DNA of 64,000 bases from Saprolegnia diclina VS20 (GCF_000281045.1 NW_008246120.1:175835-239834); one strand, 5' to 3'; shown: positions 1-10,494, numbered from the stretch's first letter. Numbers and translations are program-made. Notes: generated by a model from the sequence alone, not told the origin.

Positions 1-181
1 CATGGACAAAGCGATGTACAAGTTGTCGCTAGTGGTCACATCCTAATACGTGGCAAGGCGAGAAGGCGCAACTTCAAGCTTGCCTGATCGTCGAAGATCG
101 GACTTGCCGTTCGATATCCGGATGCGCCGGTTGGGTGGGTCTATTTTTCGGGGGTTCATTTTCTGTCGGCTCGTCGCCGCC

Positions 182-1051
182 ATGGAGCTGCTCGCGAACC
201 AGGACATTTGCCAGAGCCTCCTCGAGATGAGCCCTCCGAGCACCGCGCATGCGCTGAGCGTCGTCGTCCTCTCGACGAACGGCCTCTGCGCGTATGGCGA
301 AGACGATCTCTTGTGGCGGCGGCTGGCGCAGGCCCACTTTAGCGAGGTCAACCCTGCGATTTTGCCGCATGTGGCGCTACCAATGCCGCCGTTCAAGGTG
401 CAGCTCTCGCCCGCGTGCAAGGCCTTTCTCGAGACATGCATCGAGCACGCTATCTTTTCGTCGATGCAGGTCGTCCGCGGCGACATTGGCCGCGTCACGA
501 GCATTGGCAGCACAAAGCTCGACTGCCTCATCTTTCCGTCCAACTCGTCGCTCCTGAGCTTTGGCATTGGCGCGGCCGGCGCCGTCTTCAACCGCGCGGG
601 CAAGGAGCTCACAGTGCTGCTTCGAAGCCCCGAGTTTCGCAACACGCGGCGGTATGTGGCCGATGCGGTCGCGACGCCGGGGTTCAAGGCCGGCGTCGAC
701 CACTTGATCCACTGCGTCGGGCCCTCAACGAACCGCCCCGACTGCGCCGCGACCTTGTACCGGACGTACTTTAACGCGTTTGAGCGCGCGCGCGAGGTCG
801 GCGCCACATGCATTGCGATCGCGTCCATCTCGACCGGGTCACTCGGCTTTCCGGTCCACGAAGCCGCGACGATTGCGATGTGTGTGTACCGCGACTACAT
901 CAAGGCCGTGCGGTGGCGCGCGCGGCTTGCGTTTGTCTGCTACGAAGACCGCGTCTTGGAGGCCATGACGCGCCAGCGCGATGCGATCCTAGCGGCGTTC
1001 AACGCCGGCAGCCTCGAGATGCCGACCGTCGAGCTGCGACGAGCGCCATGA
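182..1051 (+). CDS. Macro-domain (ADP-ribose-binding) protein
   Basis: Single-exon gene of 289 residues. The C-terminal two thirds (about residues 98-240) read as a macro domain, the fold that binds or hydrolyses ADP-ribose and its derivatives. Visible hallmarks are the glycine loop FGIGAAGAVFNRAG and the strand-loop SISTGSLGFPVHEAA, which match the family's GxxGxxGxxxxxAG and ISTGxxGFP signatures. The first 50 residues (MELLANQDICQSLLEM...LLWRRLAQ) look like a weak F-box-like helical region, so a ubiquitin-ligase adaptor role is possible but not established. I chose the ATG at 182 because the reading frame is also open upstream, but that part is low complexity and basic. Substrate and cell location cannot be read from the sequence. 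Confidence 0.8.
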   Translation: MELLANQDICQSLLEMSPPSTAHALSVVVLSTNGLCAYGEDDLLWRRLAQAHFSEVNPAILPHVALPMPPFKVQLSPACKAFLETCIEHAIFSSMQVVRGDIGRVTSIGSTKLDCLIFPSNSSLLSFGIGAAGAVFNRAGKELTVLLRSPEFRNTRRYVADAVATPGFKAGVDHLIHCVGPSTNRPDCAATLYRTYFNAFERAREVGATCIAIASISTGSLGFPVHEAATIAMCVYRDYIKAVRWRARLAFVCYEDRVLEAMTRQRDAILAAFNAGSLEMPTVELRRAP

Positions 1052-1511
1052 TTGTACTACTCTCGACCTCTATCTAATCATCCACCTCCATGCCCTCTGT
1101 CCGCACGTCCTATGTGCACCTTCTCCAGTACCCACCAACGATCTGATGGCCTGCCATTCAGCTCCAGTCGACTCTGCGAGCTCGAATCCAAGCTCCTGCT
1201 GGCATATTATCTCACGAACAGGCTCGACCACTTCCTCGACGCCCTTTGCGAGCTATCGAAGCAGCTAACGTGTTGGCCACGGAATGACGCATTGCAGCTG
1301 GATGGCCTAGTGCATGCGGGCCGACTGCAGCCACAGACACCAAGTGCAAGCAGCATGTATCGTCGATAGGATGGTGTGGACGTCGGTCGCGGGTGGGCGC
1401 AAGGCGCGTCGTCGTCGTTGGCATGGGCCAAGAAGGGAAAAAGACACTATATTTGGCTTGATCACGTCCTAGAAGCGAGTCGATCGAGGTAGCATAGAGG
1501 AGTCCATCCAT
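1052..1511. other. Intergenic gap, no gene seen
   Basis: This is the space between the convergent macro-domain gene and the ribosomal protein gene. It holds only short overlapping frames without recognisable protein features. It presumably contains the two 3' untranslated regions. Confidence 0.6.
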
Positions 1512-1936
1512 TTACGCCTTGAGGGCGTAGCGGCGCTTGGGGAAGTACGCCTCCTTCTTCTGCTGCTTGAGGGTCTTGATGGCCTTCTCCGACTTGGTGA
1601 GGGCACGGCGGATGGCGCGCGTCTTCTTCTCGCGGAGGTCGACCGGCACGTGCTTGCCGTTGCCGAGCTTCTCGCGAAGGCGCTCCTTCTGCGTCTGGTT
1701 GTACACCGTCAAGACGCGGGCGATCGACTTGCGGACCGTCTTGATCTTGGCAAGCTTCGAGGCGGCGCCGCCCGTGACCTTGGCGACACGGAGCTGGGCG
1801 AGTTCCTGCTGGAAGTCATCGAGTTCCGTGAGGAGCTCGGCCTTGGTCTTCGAGCGCAATTCGTGAGCCTTGATCTGGACTACACCATCATGCATGAGCC
1901 TCGTCCTCCTGCTTCCATGCATGCTTACGTACCCAT
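1512..1936 (-). CDS. RPL35: 60S ribosomal protein uL29 (L35)
   Basis: Exons (minus): 1933-1936 and 1512-1879; product 124 residues. The second exon encodes almost all of cytosolic L35: [14 protein letters not shown], the highly conserved [13 protein letters not shown], and the basic tail ending KRRYALKA. The frame is open upstream of KAHELR but gives no family-like start. A 53-nt intron (GTACGT...TAG) joins a four-base exon ATGG to the body and restores the expected N-terminus MVQIKAHEL. The start codon therefore sits in its own micro-exon. The protein is a component of the large ribosomal subunit near the polypeptide exit tunnel. A CCAAT box lies upstream at 2058-2062. The family call is firm; the micro-exon is inferred from splice signals and homology. 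Confidence 0.95.
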
Positions 1937-2369
1937 TATTTATCTTTTGGTTCTTCCCTTTTTTGAATGAAATTCGCTGCCGCCAAGCGCCGTAGTCGCA
2001 CTGGCCAGTCACTCGGTCCCAGCTTTCTGCACCAACCAAGAATTCCCATCTTTTTGGCCAATCCGCACGCGACCCTCTATGAACGAATATGTTTAGCATA
2101 TCAAATGCGACAGGCTGTTGCCAACAGATCGATGCAGTTTACAACAGAGTATGACCGCGCGTCGATTGAACAGCGGCGACCGCGCCGACATGCACACAGC
2201 CCGACACGAGAGCGCTATCAGCAACACAGCGCAAGGTATATCGTATGAAGGTAGATGCACGACAGAAGCGAGAGCGTCGCGGTTCGGCGGGACCATATTG
2301 TTTTAAACACATGGTGCAAACGCGATCGCAAACCTGTATAATACAATTCAAAAGCGGCGCCAAGACACG
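1937..2369. promoter_or_regulatory. Shared upstream region of RPL35 and the LTO1-like gene
   Basis: These 433 bases separate two divergent genes. A CCAAT motif on the plus strand at 2058-2062 lies about 120 bases from the RPL35 start. No other gene is supported here. The role as a bidirectional promoter is inferred from the head-to-head arrangement. Confidence 0.45.
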
Positions 2370-2935
2370 ATGGACGACGTGTTCGACCTCGTCGACCGCA
2401 TCGAGGAGCAGTGCATTGTCCAGGGCCATGCGCAGGGCGTCGAGGAAGGCCGCCGCCTCGGCTTCCAAGAAGGCAACGACTTGGGGTACACCCATGGAAG
2501 ACACGATTTGACATGGACCTGACGAGGCGCGTAGCGAGGTCAAAGGCTACGAGATTGGCAGCGAAGTCGGCTTCTACCATGGCTGCTACCTGCTCTGGAG
2601 CGCAATGCTACTTGCTGATGCGTCGTCGCTGCCGCCGAGGTAGCCGCTCATCCTCTCGACAGAATGGTGTCGCCACAAAATCTTCTGGCACAGAGCGGTC
2701 AAATCGATCGAGTCGCTCGGCCAGCGCATTCGCAACTACGCCCTCGTCGTACGATGATACTCAGATCCTAGTCGTTCTTAGTTGAAATCGTGCGTAGAAC
2801 AGCCTCGATGAGAAGATCCACATGGACCTGCAGCTCATTCGCGCCAAGTTCAAGGTCGTGACGTCGCTCCTCGGGCACCCGTCGCTCGTCTTCAACGAGC
2901 AGAATGTCCTGGACCACAAGAACATGTCCTTCTAG
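2370..2935 (+). CDS. LTO1: LTO1/ORAOV1-like protein, with an in-frame TAG
   Basis: Exons: 2370-2485, 2535-2748, 2798-2935 (155 codons plus stop). The central region is a perfect run of G-x3 units (GHAQ GVEE GRRL GFQE GNDL GEVK GYEI GSEV GFYH G), the deca-GX3 motif of LTO1/ORAOV1. LTO1 works with YAE1 as an adaptor that delivers Fe-S clusters to the ribosome-recycling ATPase ABCE1. The first splice falls inside the repeat and keeps the period exactly, which supports the model. Downstream the frame reads KSIESLGQRIRNYALV, then a third exon ending HKNMSF. An in-frame TAG at 2641-2643 interrupts the second exon after LLADASSLPPR, although the same frame continues with sensible sequence on the other side. 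It may be a pseudogene, an allelic or assembly error, a readthrough codon, or spliced out by an intron I cannot define. Confidence 0.8.
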
Positions 2936-2966
2936 TCGCTGCGACGATTAACTATATCAAAACTGC

Positions 2967-3947
2967 CTACGCGTCGTGCTTGATTGCGGCGAGAAGGGCG
3001 AGCTCGTACGTGACAGCGCCAAACCCTGCATGACGATCGACCATCGCGATAGACTTGGATGACACGTACCGCTGATGTAGCGCAGACCCACAGGGACGGG
3101 CGACGTCTCGGGCGACCCCAGCGGGTTGATCAAGATGACTCGGGCGTGGGAGAGCTCCATAGCGCGTCGGATACCGGCGCCAAGCAGGCCTACGAAGCCC
3201 AATCATGTGCAGATCTGCGAATCGTTTGTAACTTGACGTACCACCGGTGTTGAGGACGATGGTGGTCGACGCAGCGCTGGACAAGAGCACGTCGATCACA
3301 GCGCCTTCGTCGTTGGTGTGCGACGAGGTCAGGGAAACGCCCTTGGCGGAGGCTCGCAGTTGCGCCTCAAGCCGACTCCACGATACCTGCGTCCTAGAGG
3401 AAGCGCATGAGCCATCGACAACACATGACACATGCATGCCGTACCCCGCGAGAACGTTGCCGTGGACGAGCGAGCACGGGCCGTTGAGAATATGCACGTC
3501 ACCAACCACCGTTGACGTGGACCACACAGGCGTCGTTGGTGCTGCCTGCACGGGCGTTGGTGGTGTTGACGTGTAGTGCGCTGGCTGCGGATCAATGTAT
3601 CGAGGCACCGGCGGGCGAGGCTGCTCGATGCGCCGTGGCGACGTAGGATCGTAAGCCGCATCGTCTTCCTTGTCGGGCAGTGGGCCCAAGAGCGATGAGA
3701 GTTCTAAGATCGACGTGCATATGCTGCGCATTCAAGCTCGGGTTGTAGTACCTGCATCGAGGAGGTCCATGTCGCTCTCGTACATCTCCTCGGCTTCGCT
3801 ACGTGTCGGCGCATTCGAAGGCGACAACGTCGTCGAGTGGACGCTGCCAAAAAGGTTGGGCAGAAAGTAGTCGTCAGCCGTCTTCTTCGTCGCGTAGGCA
3901 CGCCGCCATGGACCGAGGCGCCGGGCGGCCGCTCGCACCTGCCACAT
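2967..3947 (-). CDS. Mitochondrially targeted protein related to type II 3-dehydroquinate dehydratase
   Basis: Exons (minus): 3752-3947, 3445-3703, 3242-3393, 3070-3189, 2967-3025; 261 residues. The first residues (MWQVRAAARRLGPWRRAYAT) have the basic amphipathic look of a mitochondrial presequence. After a Pro-rich linker, the C-terminal half follows the type II dehydroquinase fold in order: the first strand VHILNGP, SSHTNDEGAVIDVLL (counterpart of QSNHEGELIDWI), IVLNTGG (counterpart of the INPGA turn), VILINPLGS where enzymes have VEVHLSN, and a final GFGAVTYELALLAAI. The enzyme's catalytic His and the flexible Arg/Tyr loop are not conserved, so a catalytic role in shikimate synthesis is doubtful. 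A longer N-terminus starting at 4043 is possible. All intron phases close and the family match is good; the function is unknown. Confidence 0.72.
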
Positions 3948-4135
3948 GTGCTGCTGCTCGCAGTTGTTCGGATATAAACCGGATTCGGATTCGAAGCTCC
4001 GTTGGGTTGGGACCGATGGCGCACGGCAAGACTCCAACTCCATCGACGTCGTCACGTGAGCATTACACAAGACGCACATCAAACATTATCACTGGACTGC
4101 GCGACGAACAATGCGGCATAAATACGGTCGTCAGC

Positions 4136-4698
4136 CTAGTCCCAGCGCACCACATTGCGGCTGCGCTTGGCCACAGCCACATGGGATTTGGACGACGACG
4201 TGCGTATAAGGCTAGCTTGATGGATGATCTTGCGCGGAAGGCCCGTCGACAAGATGCACGAGCACGTGGGGAGCTTTCGGATGATGCGGATGGCGGGCAG
4301 CATACCATCGCTGTAGAGTTCGTCACAGTCGCCTACGTCAAGATGAGCGCCATCCCAGCGGGCCCACGTGTCAATCGATGTACCTGCGGGATCGGCATGG
4401 GTGTCGCGCTTCCATTGCACCACGCAGCAGCCTTGGGCGCTCTCCCATGTTCGCCGCGCCGCGCCATTGAATGACTAGCAAGCAGCAGTACACGCGTTGA
4501 GGGGACGAGGCATGTAGATATGTCTACCTGGAGGCGGCGCTTCGGGTGCAGGTACATGGGCGCGACGTCTGCGCGGCCGACGTAGCACGAGCTGCTCAAG
4601 GCGCCCATAAAAGCTCTTCGGAAAATGTGGTCCCGTCGTGACTGGACGTTTGTATGCTGTTGAAGCGAGCGAGAAGATTGCAACGGTGATCTGGTCAT
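4136..4698 (-). CDS. Unidentified protein of 152 residues
   Basis: Exons (minus): 4528-4698, 4384-4474, 4136-4332. Two introns of 53 and 51 nt have GTAG/GTAC donors and TAG acceptors and keep one frame open. I do not recognise the family. The N-terminal third is basic (many Arg and Ser residues), which would fit an organelle presequence or a disordered region. The middle reads CCVVQWKRDTHAD and the end is rich in basic residues. It lies head-to-tail upstream of the dehydroquinase-like gene with a gap of about 190 bases. An alternative is that these are misjudged exons of that neighbour. The gene model is tentative. Confidence 0.3.
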
Positions 4699-5775
4699 GG
4701 CTATCCGTACCCGTAACCGGAGGCTCTCGGTATCTAAGATCTTATCAAGCGCTCTTTATTTAAAGCGTGATGTGGGATCGAAGTTCGAAGTCGTGGCGGT
4801 GTGACTGATGCACCGCAAAATGGGTTAATGGGTTAAATAACTTCAGGATTTCCGATCCGAGTCATCATCCCAGCAGGCGGCGGCTTGCATCAAAAACACC
4901 ACCGCACTCGAGTCATATGCTATCGTAGCGAGAGGTTCGCAAAGCACCACATCGTCTTCGAAAAGGTGGCGAGGAGGGCAAGCCGACCTTGCTGCGGACG
5001 AGTGGTCGGCCTTGAAGCACTGAAAAAGTACATCTGGATCTCGTTGTTTGCAGGTGCAGGTTGTCCATGTTGCAGCCCGACGACACCAACGCGACACCCT
5101 GATTGCTTTCCACGCAATGAATCGTAACTTCTTTGGCAAAGAAGAGACACAGAGGTCCACAACTGAGCTCCCCAACGTCCTTCTGCAACCAGCTTCAATT
5201 GGTGCCAGTGGCGACTGGGCGTTCCACGGAAGGGGCACACAACAACGGGCTCATCCCTCTTTGGAGCGATCTCGCACGAGCGATAGCACCAGTGGCCGCT
5301 GACCTCAAGAGCGAGTGTGGTTTGCATCGCAGTCTTGTTTCTGCTACACATTGGGTTGCATCATTTCCAGCGCTCTTGTACGAAGGCTGAAGAGGATGAG
5401 TATACCGCAATTAACGTCGTTTAACGCCTATTTGCGTTGTTTAACGCATGCGCCCTGTGGCCTCGACTCGAAGTCGGGATTCGTGTGCTGTCCATATACA
5501 CTTGGTGTTTCTATGGAAAGTCAAAACTACGACGGCGAAGTTGATGACATGATGACTCCGGCGGCGTTAAACGCGGTCGTATACAACGCGCCAGTCAAGC
5601 GCGATGCTGCTGCGACATGTAGAAAAGGACACCACCAATCAATCGCGGCGGATTTGATTTTTTTGAAGACTTGGAGTTTGTATCGAAAAGCGCGCGATTG
5701 CATTTAATTGCAGCTGCAGGCCGGGCGCCAGACGTGGGCAGTACACGGGTTCCGACGCTCCATCTCGGCGCCAGA
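4699..5775. other. Intergenic gap, no gene supported
   Basis: About 1.1 kb with only overlapping frames that lack motifs or plausible splice structure. At 5408-5448 there are several close TTTAACG/TTAACG repeats, and another GTTAAACG lies near 5567. No tRNA or known ncRNA was recognised. The 3' part should contain the bHLH gene promoter. Confidence 0.5.
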
Positions 5776-7073
5776 ATGGACTTTGAGGATTTGTCGTCGA
5801 TGCAGATCGAGGACCTCGGCAACTTCCTCAACGAACAGATGACCGACGGCGACGGCGACTCGTGGAAAGGCTTCTCGCTCGGCTACTCGGACGAAGACGG
5901 TTCGCCATCGCGGCCACAGGCGCCACCGACGACGACGACGATGGCCCAGGACTTTCACCAGGCGACGGCGTCACTCTTGAGCCTCCCGAATTCGCCGTAC
6001 CCGACGAGCTTCCAGTCGCGCCAGGTTATCGAGTCGGCGATGCTCGAGTTCAACGAGTTCTCGCTCGAAGACAAGATTGCACAGCACACCAAATCCAAGA
6101 TCCATTCGATGACCAACTTTGAGCCCTTCCCGATGCATGGCATGCCGCCGCTGGCTTCAATGCCCCACAAGCCACAGTCTCATCCGCAGCCGACAATGCA
6201 GTCCGCCGCTGAGCCGCGCGAGCAAGTGCCGGCCCACGCACCGCAATGGTTCAAAGCGGCGAGCCCAGTGGTGTCGTCGCATGCGTCGACACCAACGCAC
6301 TCGTCGCACCCGTCGCCGACGACATCGACGACCAACACAATGAAGCGGTACGTGCTTAGGCCATCTTATTCCAGTGGCTTATGGCGTGTAGACCGTTCGC
6401 GACCATGGAGGCCTGCAGCAGCGACAGCTGCAGCACGATTGCTAACAACGACGACGACGACCGCGGGTACCGGAAAAAGTCGCGTGAAAAGATGCGTCGA
6501 CAAGAAGTCAACGTCAAGGTTGGACAAGTCTCATTGAGCTCTGACGGTGCTCATGCCTTCGTTCTCCCACGTAGTTTGACGAGCTCACAAGCCTCTTGGG
6601 CATGAACGACAAGGTCCGGAAGAGCGCCGTGCTCCAAGAAGCCGTTAGCTGCATCAAGAGTCTGCGCCGCGAGCGCGACGAGCTCCGCAACGACCGCGAC
6701 CGGCTCAAGCAAGAGCTGAGCAAGCTCGCGTCCTGCTTGCAGTACTCGCACATGGGCTCGATGGCCGCCGCAAACGCGATGGTCATGTCGCAGCAACTGC
6801 CGCCGCAGCACACCGCACCCATGCCGCCTCCGGTATCTCTCTTTCCATCGACGATCGAACGATTTGAGATCTTACCAACGCGCGTAGGGCGTCTGCTTTC
6901 CGATTGGCGCTAACTTTGGTTTCAACTTTGGCTCGTACATGAACCCGGCGCCGTCGGGGGCATCGACGCCACTGGCCATGTGCCCGCCGATCGCGCCCAA
7001 GCTCGAAGCGTCGCCGGGTGTCGGCAAGCCGCCGTCGTCGGCCACCAATGCGGGTGGCAGCACGCAACTTTGA
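5776..7073 (+). CDS. bHLH (leucine-zipper-like) transcription factor
   Basis: Exons: 5776-6347, 6392-6518, 6575-6832, 6888-7073; 380 residues. A basic helix-loop-helix domain lies at about residues 215-270. The basic part is RKKSREKMRRQEVNVKFDEL, the loop LGMNDKVRKS, and helix 2 AVLQEAVSCIKSL, which runs into a heptad-like coil (RRERDELRNDRDRLKQEL) resembling bHLH-Zip proteins. The domain is split by an intron between the basic region and helix 1, and joining the exons restores it. The N-terminal 190 residues are acidic, then Ser/Pro/His-rich and probably disordered, as in activation domains. The C-terminus is low complexity. It should bind E-box-type DNA as a dimer in the nucleus; targets are unknown. 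Confidence 0.88.
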
Positions 7074-7852
7074 ATGGCGCATCGTAGACCCATAGATATT
7101 GTACTTGGACGAGCTTCGTACGCGCTCGTAGTGGAAGGAGCCTGGCGAGCAACCACGCCGTATTTTGTATGTACATTGCTTTGCATGATCGCATGTTGCT
7201 GGATTGTTCCGTGGGGCATCGCCTGGGTGAGCGTGGCTGGCCACATTGGCGAGGCCGATTTGACGCGAGCAGCTGGCAACGCCCACCGTGGACGACGTTC
7301 TTGAAGCTGTCGACGACAGTTGGATACGACGCTGCCGTGGCGCAGAGGCCAAAGATTCGCGCATCGACGATTGCCGACTGGACAAAGCATGCATCGTGTC
7401 CCATCTCGACCATGCTCGGCAATGGGACGGTGCTCGCCGGCGCGGGTGTCGAGGTGTCACAGCTGGAAAAGTCACACAGTAGCGTGACCGGATGAGCGAC
7501 AGTCGACGGTCTCAGGCTCATGGCGCAGCACAGACGCTAATGTGACGACGTCTTGCGCTCGCCGCCAAGAAGGCCAGCCGGGAGTGTTGAAGTGCCGGCC
7601 GCCGGCGGAGACGTTGCAGCTGACGCTAACCTCAGCGCGTCCGGCGTCCTACCTGCCATTCGCACCTGCTTCAACCGATGGCGCCTGGCGTGGTCATGAT
7701 GCGCCAGCGAGAGCGCGTTCATACCATGTTGATACAAAGGCGATCATCCGTCATGCACGTGCGCGGCCATCATTGCGGCGCTGGGGTTTCGCTCTGAATT
7801 GATAATCCGGTTACTGTCCGGATACCATTCGTGTTCTGTGGTCATATTCCAA
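7074..7852. other. Intergenic gap, no gene supported
   Basis: These 779 bases lie between two genes on the same strand. The longest frames are on the minus strand but are Cys/Arg/Ser-rich, show no domain and have no codon pattern like the neighbouring genes. I see no gene here. Confidence 0.5.
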
Positions 7853-10494
7853 ATGAGCGCCCACGTAGACGATCTCCTCTTCGACGACGACGACGACGAT
7901 GACATGGGTACGTGGCGCCCGGACGCGCGGGGCATGATGCATCGTATCGCGAGGTAGGTGGTGTCGAGGCCATGCAGGGCTTTGTCCACCCGCCGGCGAC
8001 GCTTCTTCAGCCGCCTGCGTCCATCGTCCAGCCACCCGCGTCGCTCGTGCAGCCACCAGCCTCGCTCGTGCAGCCACCAGCCTCGCTCGTGCCGCCGCCG
8101 GCCTCGCTCGTGCAACCACCTGCGTCGCTCGTGCAGCCTCCTCCGTCGCTGATCCAGCCACCGGCGTCGATCGGCATTACGGCGCCGCCGATCGCAGCCA
8201 CGCCCATCGCGTACCAGCCGTCGCCACCAACACAGGCGCTTCCGGACGACAAGCTGCGCAAGCTCTTCCAAATCATTCAGACGCGTATCAAGGACAAGTA
8301 CGTCCCTATCTACAACGAAGTCAAGGCGCAAGGCACGCCGTTGAAGGTCCATCCTTGGCCTGTCCTTCGACACCCTTTCTCATCGTCATCCTCTCTAGTC
8401 GGACATGACGGCGATCCTCGAAGTCGTCAAGAAGCACATTGGCGAGCCAATGCTCATGTCACTCATGCAAGAAATCGGCGGCTTCCCCGTACGAGCCTAT
8501 CTCAATGGTCCATCCTATAACCCCACGCCTGTCTAGATGAACCGCGTCGTCGGTGGTTTTGGCGACGTGCTCAAGACGGAGCCCGCGCGGTTTGCGTCAC
8601 CGCCGCTCCAGCCCGCGCCGACCGTGCGCACGCCGCCGGCCGAGCCCGCGCGTCCGTCCGCAAACGAGTCGGAGAAGATTCGCTTTGCGCGTCACTTGCT
8701 CAGCCATGCGTCGACGTGTCTCGTGACGACGGGCATGTGCCAAGTACGTCGCCGCGCGTGCTTTCTCAAAGTCAACTCAAGAATGCCTTGTAGATCAAAA
8801 AGTGCGATGATATCAAGCGCTTTTTCAAGCACAGCACTGCGTGCAAGCTCGGGCGCGACTGTTCCCACTGCGAGCAACTGCGCACACTGGTCAAGCTCCA
8901 CGCAGAAGACTGCTCGGTGGTGACGCAAGGCCACTGCCCGATTCCGTTCTGCAATGACATTCGCAGAGCCGCCGGTACGTCCCATTGTTGCGACGCAAAA
9001 TGACACGTACTGCAGCCAACCGCGGTGGGCCCAAGACCCCAGTCAAGCCCACGTCGCCGCCCAAGACCATCACCAAGCTGCAGCAGCGCCAGGCCGCCGA
9101 CGAAGACGACGCGCCGTCCAAGAACCAGCCGGCGAAAGCGAGTCCGCCGCCACCGAAAATGGCGCCGCAAGCCGCCGAGTACGGTCGGATCCTGCAGCTC
9201 ATTTTGCACTGCAAAAACTGCTTGGTGCCCAAGTGCCCATACAATGGCTGCATCGAAGCGAAGAGCCACATGCTCGAGATGCGGAACCCGGAAACGAATG
9301 TGCCCCGGGCGCAAACGTTCCGCCAAGTGTACAAGCACTACGAAGCGTGCAAGAACGACGCGTGCCCCGTGTGTACCATGGGTCGCCAGCAGCTCGCAAT
9401 GGACGCTGCGCCGTCGACGCCCGCGGGCAAGATCACACCGCGCAGCACGCCGACGCTCCACGTACCGACCGCGAGCTCGCCGCGGTCGCCAAACCACGGC
9501 ATCGCCAAGAAGAAAACCCCGAAGAACCCGACGACGATTGCGCGGCCGGACCCGACCAAGTCGATGTATGGCATGCCGTCGGCCATCGACACGTCGTCGT
9601 CATCGATTGCTATGCACAGTGGCACCGAGTACGAGGACCTCGTGCCGACAAACGCGAACGATCTGCGGCGTGAGGCCGACGTCCTGACCCACACCAACAT
9701 TGATCCGACGCAGGAGAAGCGCATTATGCTGGCGGGCGTCCCGAAGGCCAACTTGCTCGCGTCCAAGAAGGAAACGTGGATGTACAGCGACGTGTTCCAG
9801 TCGCACGTGCTCCAGCAGACAATGCAGAAGGCGCTTTTGCAAGCCGGTGTGCACGCAACGGACGAAGCGAGCGACATGATGGGTCTCGCGTTGCACGAGT
9901 ACCTCAAGCAGATTCTCGAGGAGATGGTCCACGTGTCCAAGCAGCGCTGTGATAGCCACGCCCTTTTGCTGCCGTCGACCAACGGCGCCGCGACCTTGGT
10001 AGGATGCTCCGGTTCGAAATGGAGCTTTCTCATGTCTCTGGTAGACGGCCGTGGACATCCTCAAGGCGAGCACGGACGATTCGTTTGCAAAGTTGCGCGA
10101 TCTCGACTTGGGCTTGCGCGCCGAGCTGCTCGAAGAGGCCAAGAAGGAGGAGTCGACCGAGAAGGACAAGGGCGGGAAGCGCCGGAAGGCCAAGGTGGCC
10201 AAGACCAGCGCAACGTCGGCGCCGAACCGCAGCGTCTTGGACGGCAAGGACGAGGAGGACATGGATGTCGAAGAACTCGCGCGGAAAGACCTCAAGGCCA
10301 AGCTCGTCTTAGAAGGCGCGGTGATTGATGGCCGTGTGAATGCGTCGATCTCGGTGCGCCGCCCCAAGCCGGTCGAGAACCAAATTACGATGGAGGACGC
10401 CGAGTACTGGCTGCGGTCGCAAAAGCCGTACGTCGACGCCAAGCTCTTTTGCCGGGCTCAAGCCGCGCGCATCCAGACCAAGTCGCTGCAATAA
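7853..10494 (+). CDS. TFIID subunit TAF4-like protein with RST domain and TAZ-like zinc fingers
   Basis: Exons: 7853-7907, 7958-8346, 8399-8488, 8537-8743, 8794-8974, 9016-9998, 10045-10494; 784 residues. Order: an acidic start; eight near-identical QPPASLV heptapeptides (residues 36-92); an RST-like helical segment (LRKLFQIIQTRIKDKY...HIGEPMLMSLMQ); a TAZ-type finger (residues 223-307, FARHLLSHASTC and FFKHSTACKLGRDCSHC); a second Cys/His-rich TAZ-like segment (about 362-442, LILHCKNCLVPKCPYNGC, HYEACKNDACPVC); and a TAF4 C-terminal region (about 524-784) with the histone-fold segment and HVSKQRCDSHALLL. TAF4 pairs with TAF12 in TFIID. TAZ fingers are known from CBP/p300, where they bind activators. 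Finding them in a TAF4 is unusual. Confidence 0.85.
8008..8175 (+). repeat. In-frame 21-bp tandem repeat encoding QPPASLV
   Basis: About eight copies of a 21-base unit encode (Q/P)PPASLV with minor changes (SIV, SLI, PPS). The DNA units are nearly identical at the third codon positions, which points to recent expansion by slippage or unequal exchange. It lies in exon 2 of the TAF4-like gene. Confidence 0.9.

Noticed and set aside
50-181. Upstream extension of the macro-domain protein to position 50
   Set aside because: The added 44 residues are basic and low complexity and not family-like; the ATG at 182 is a better start.
4920-5351. 143-codon minus-strand frame in the 4.7-5.8 kb gap
   Set aside because: No motif and no neighbour-like composition; overlapping frames on all strands are equally open.
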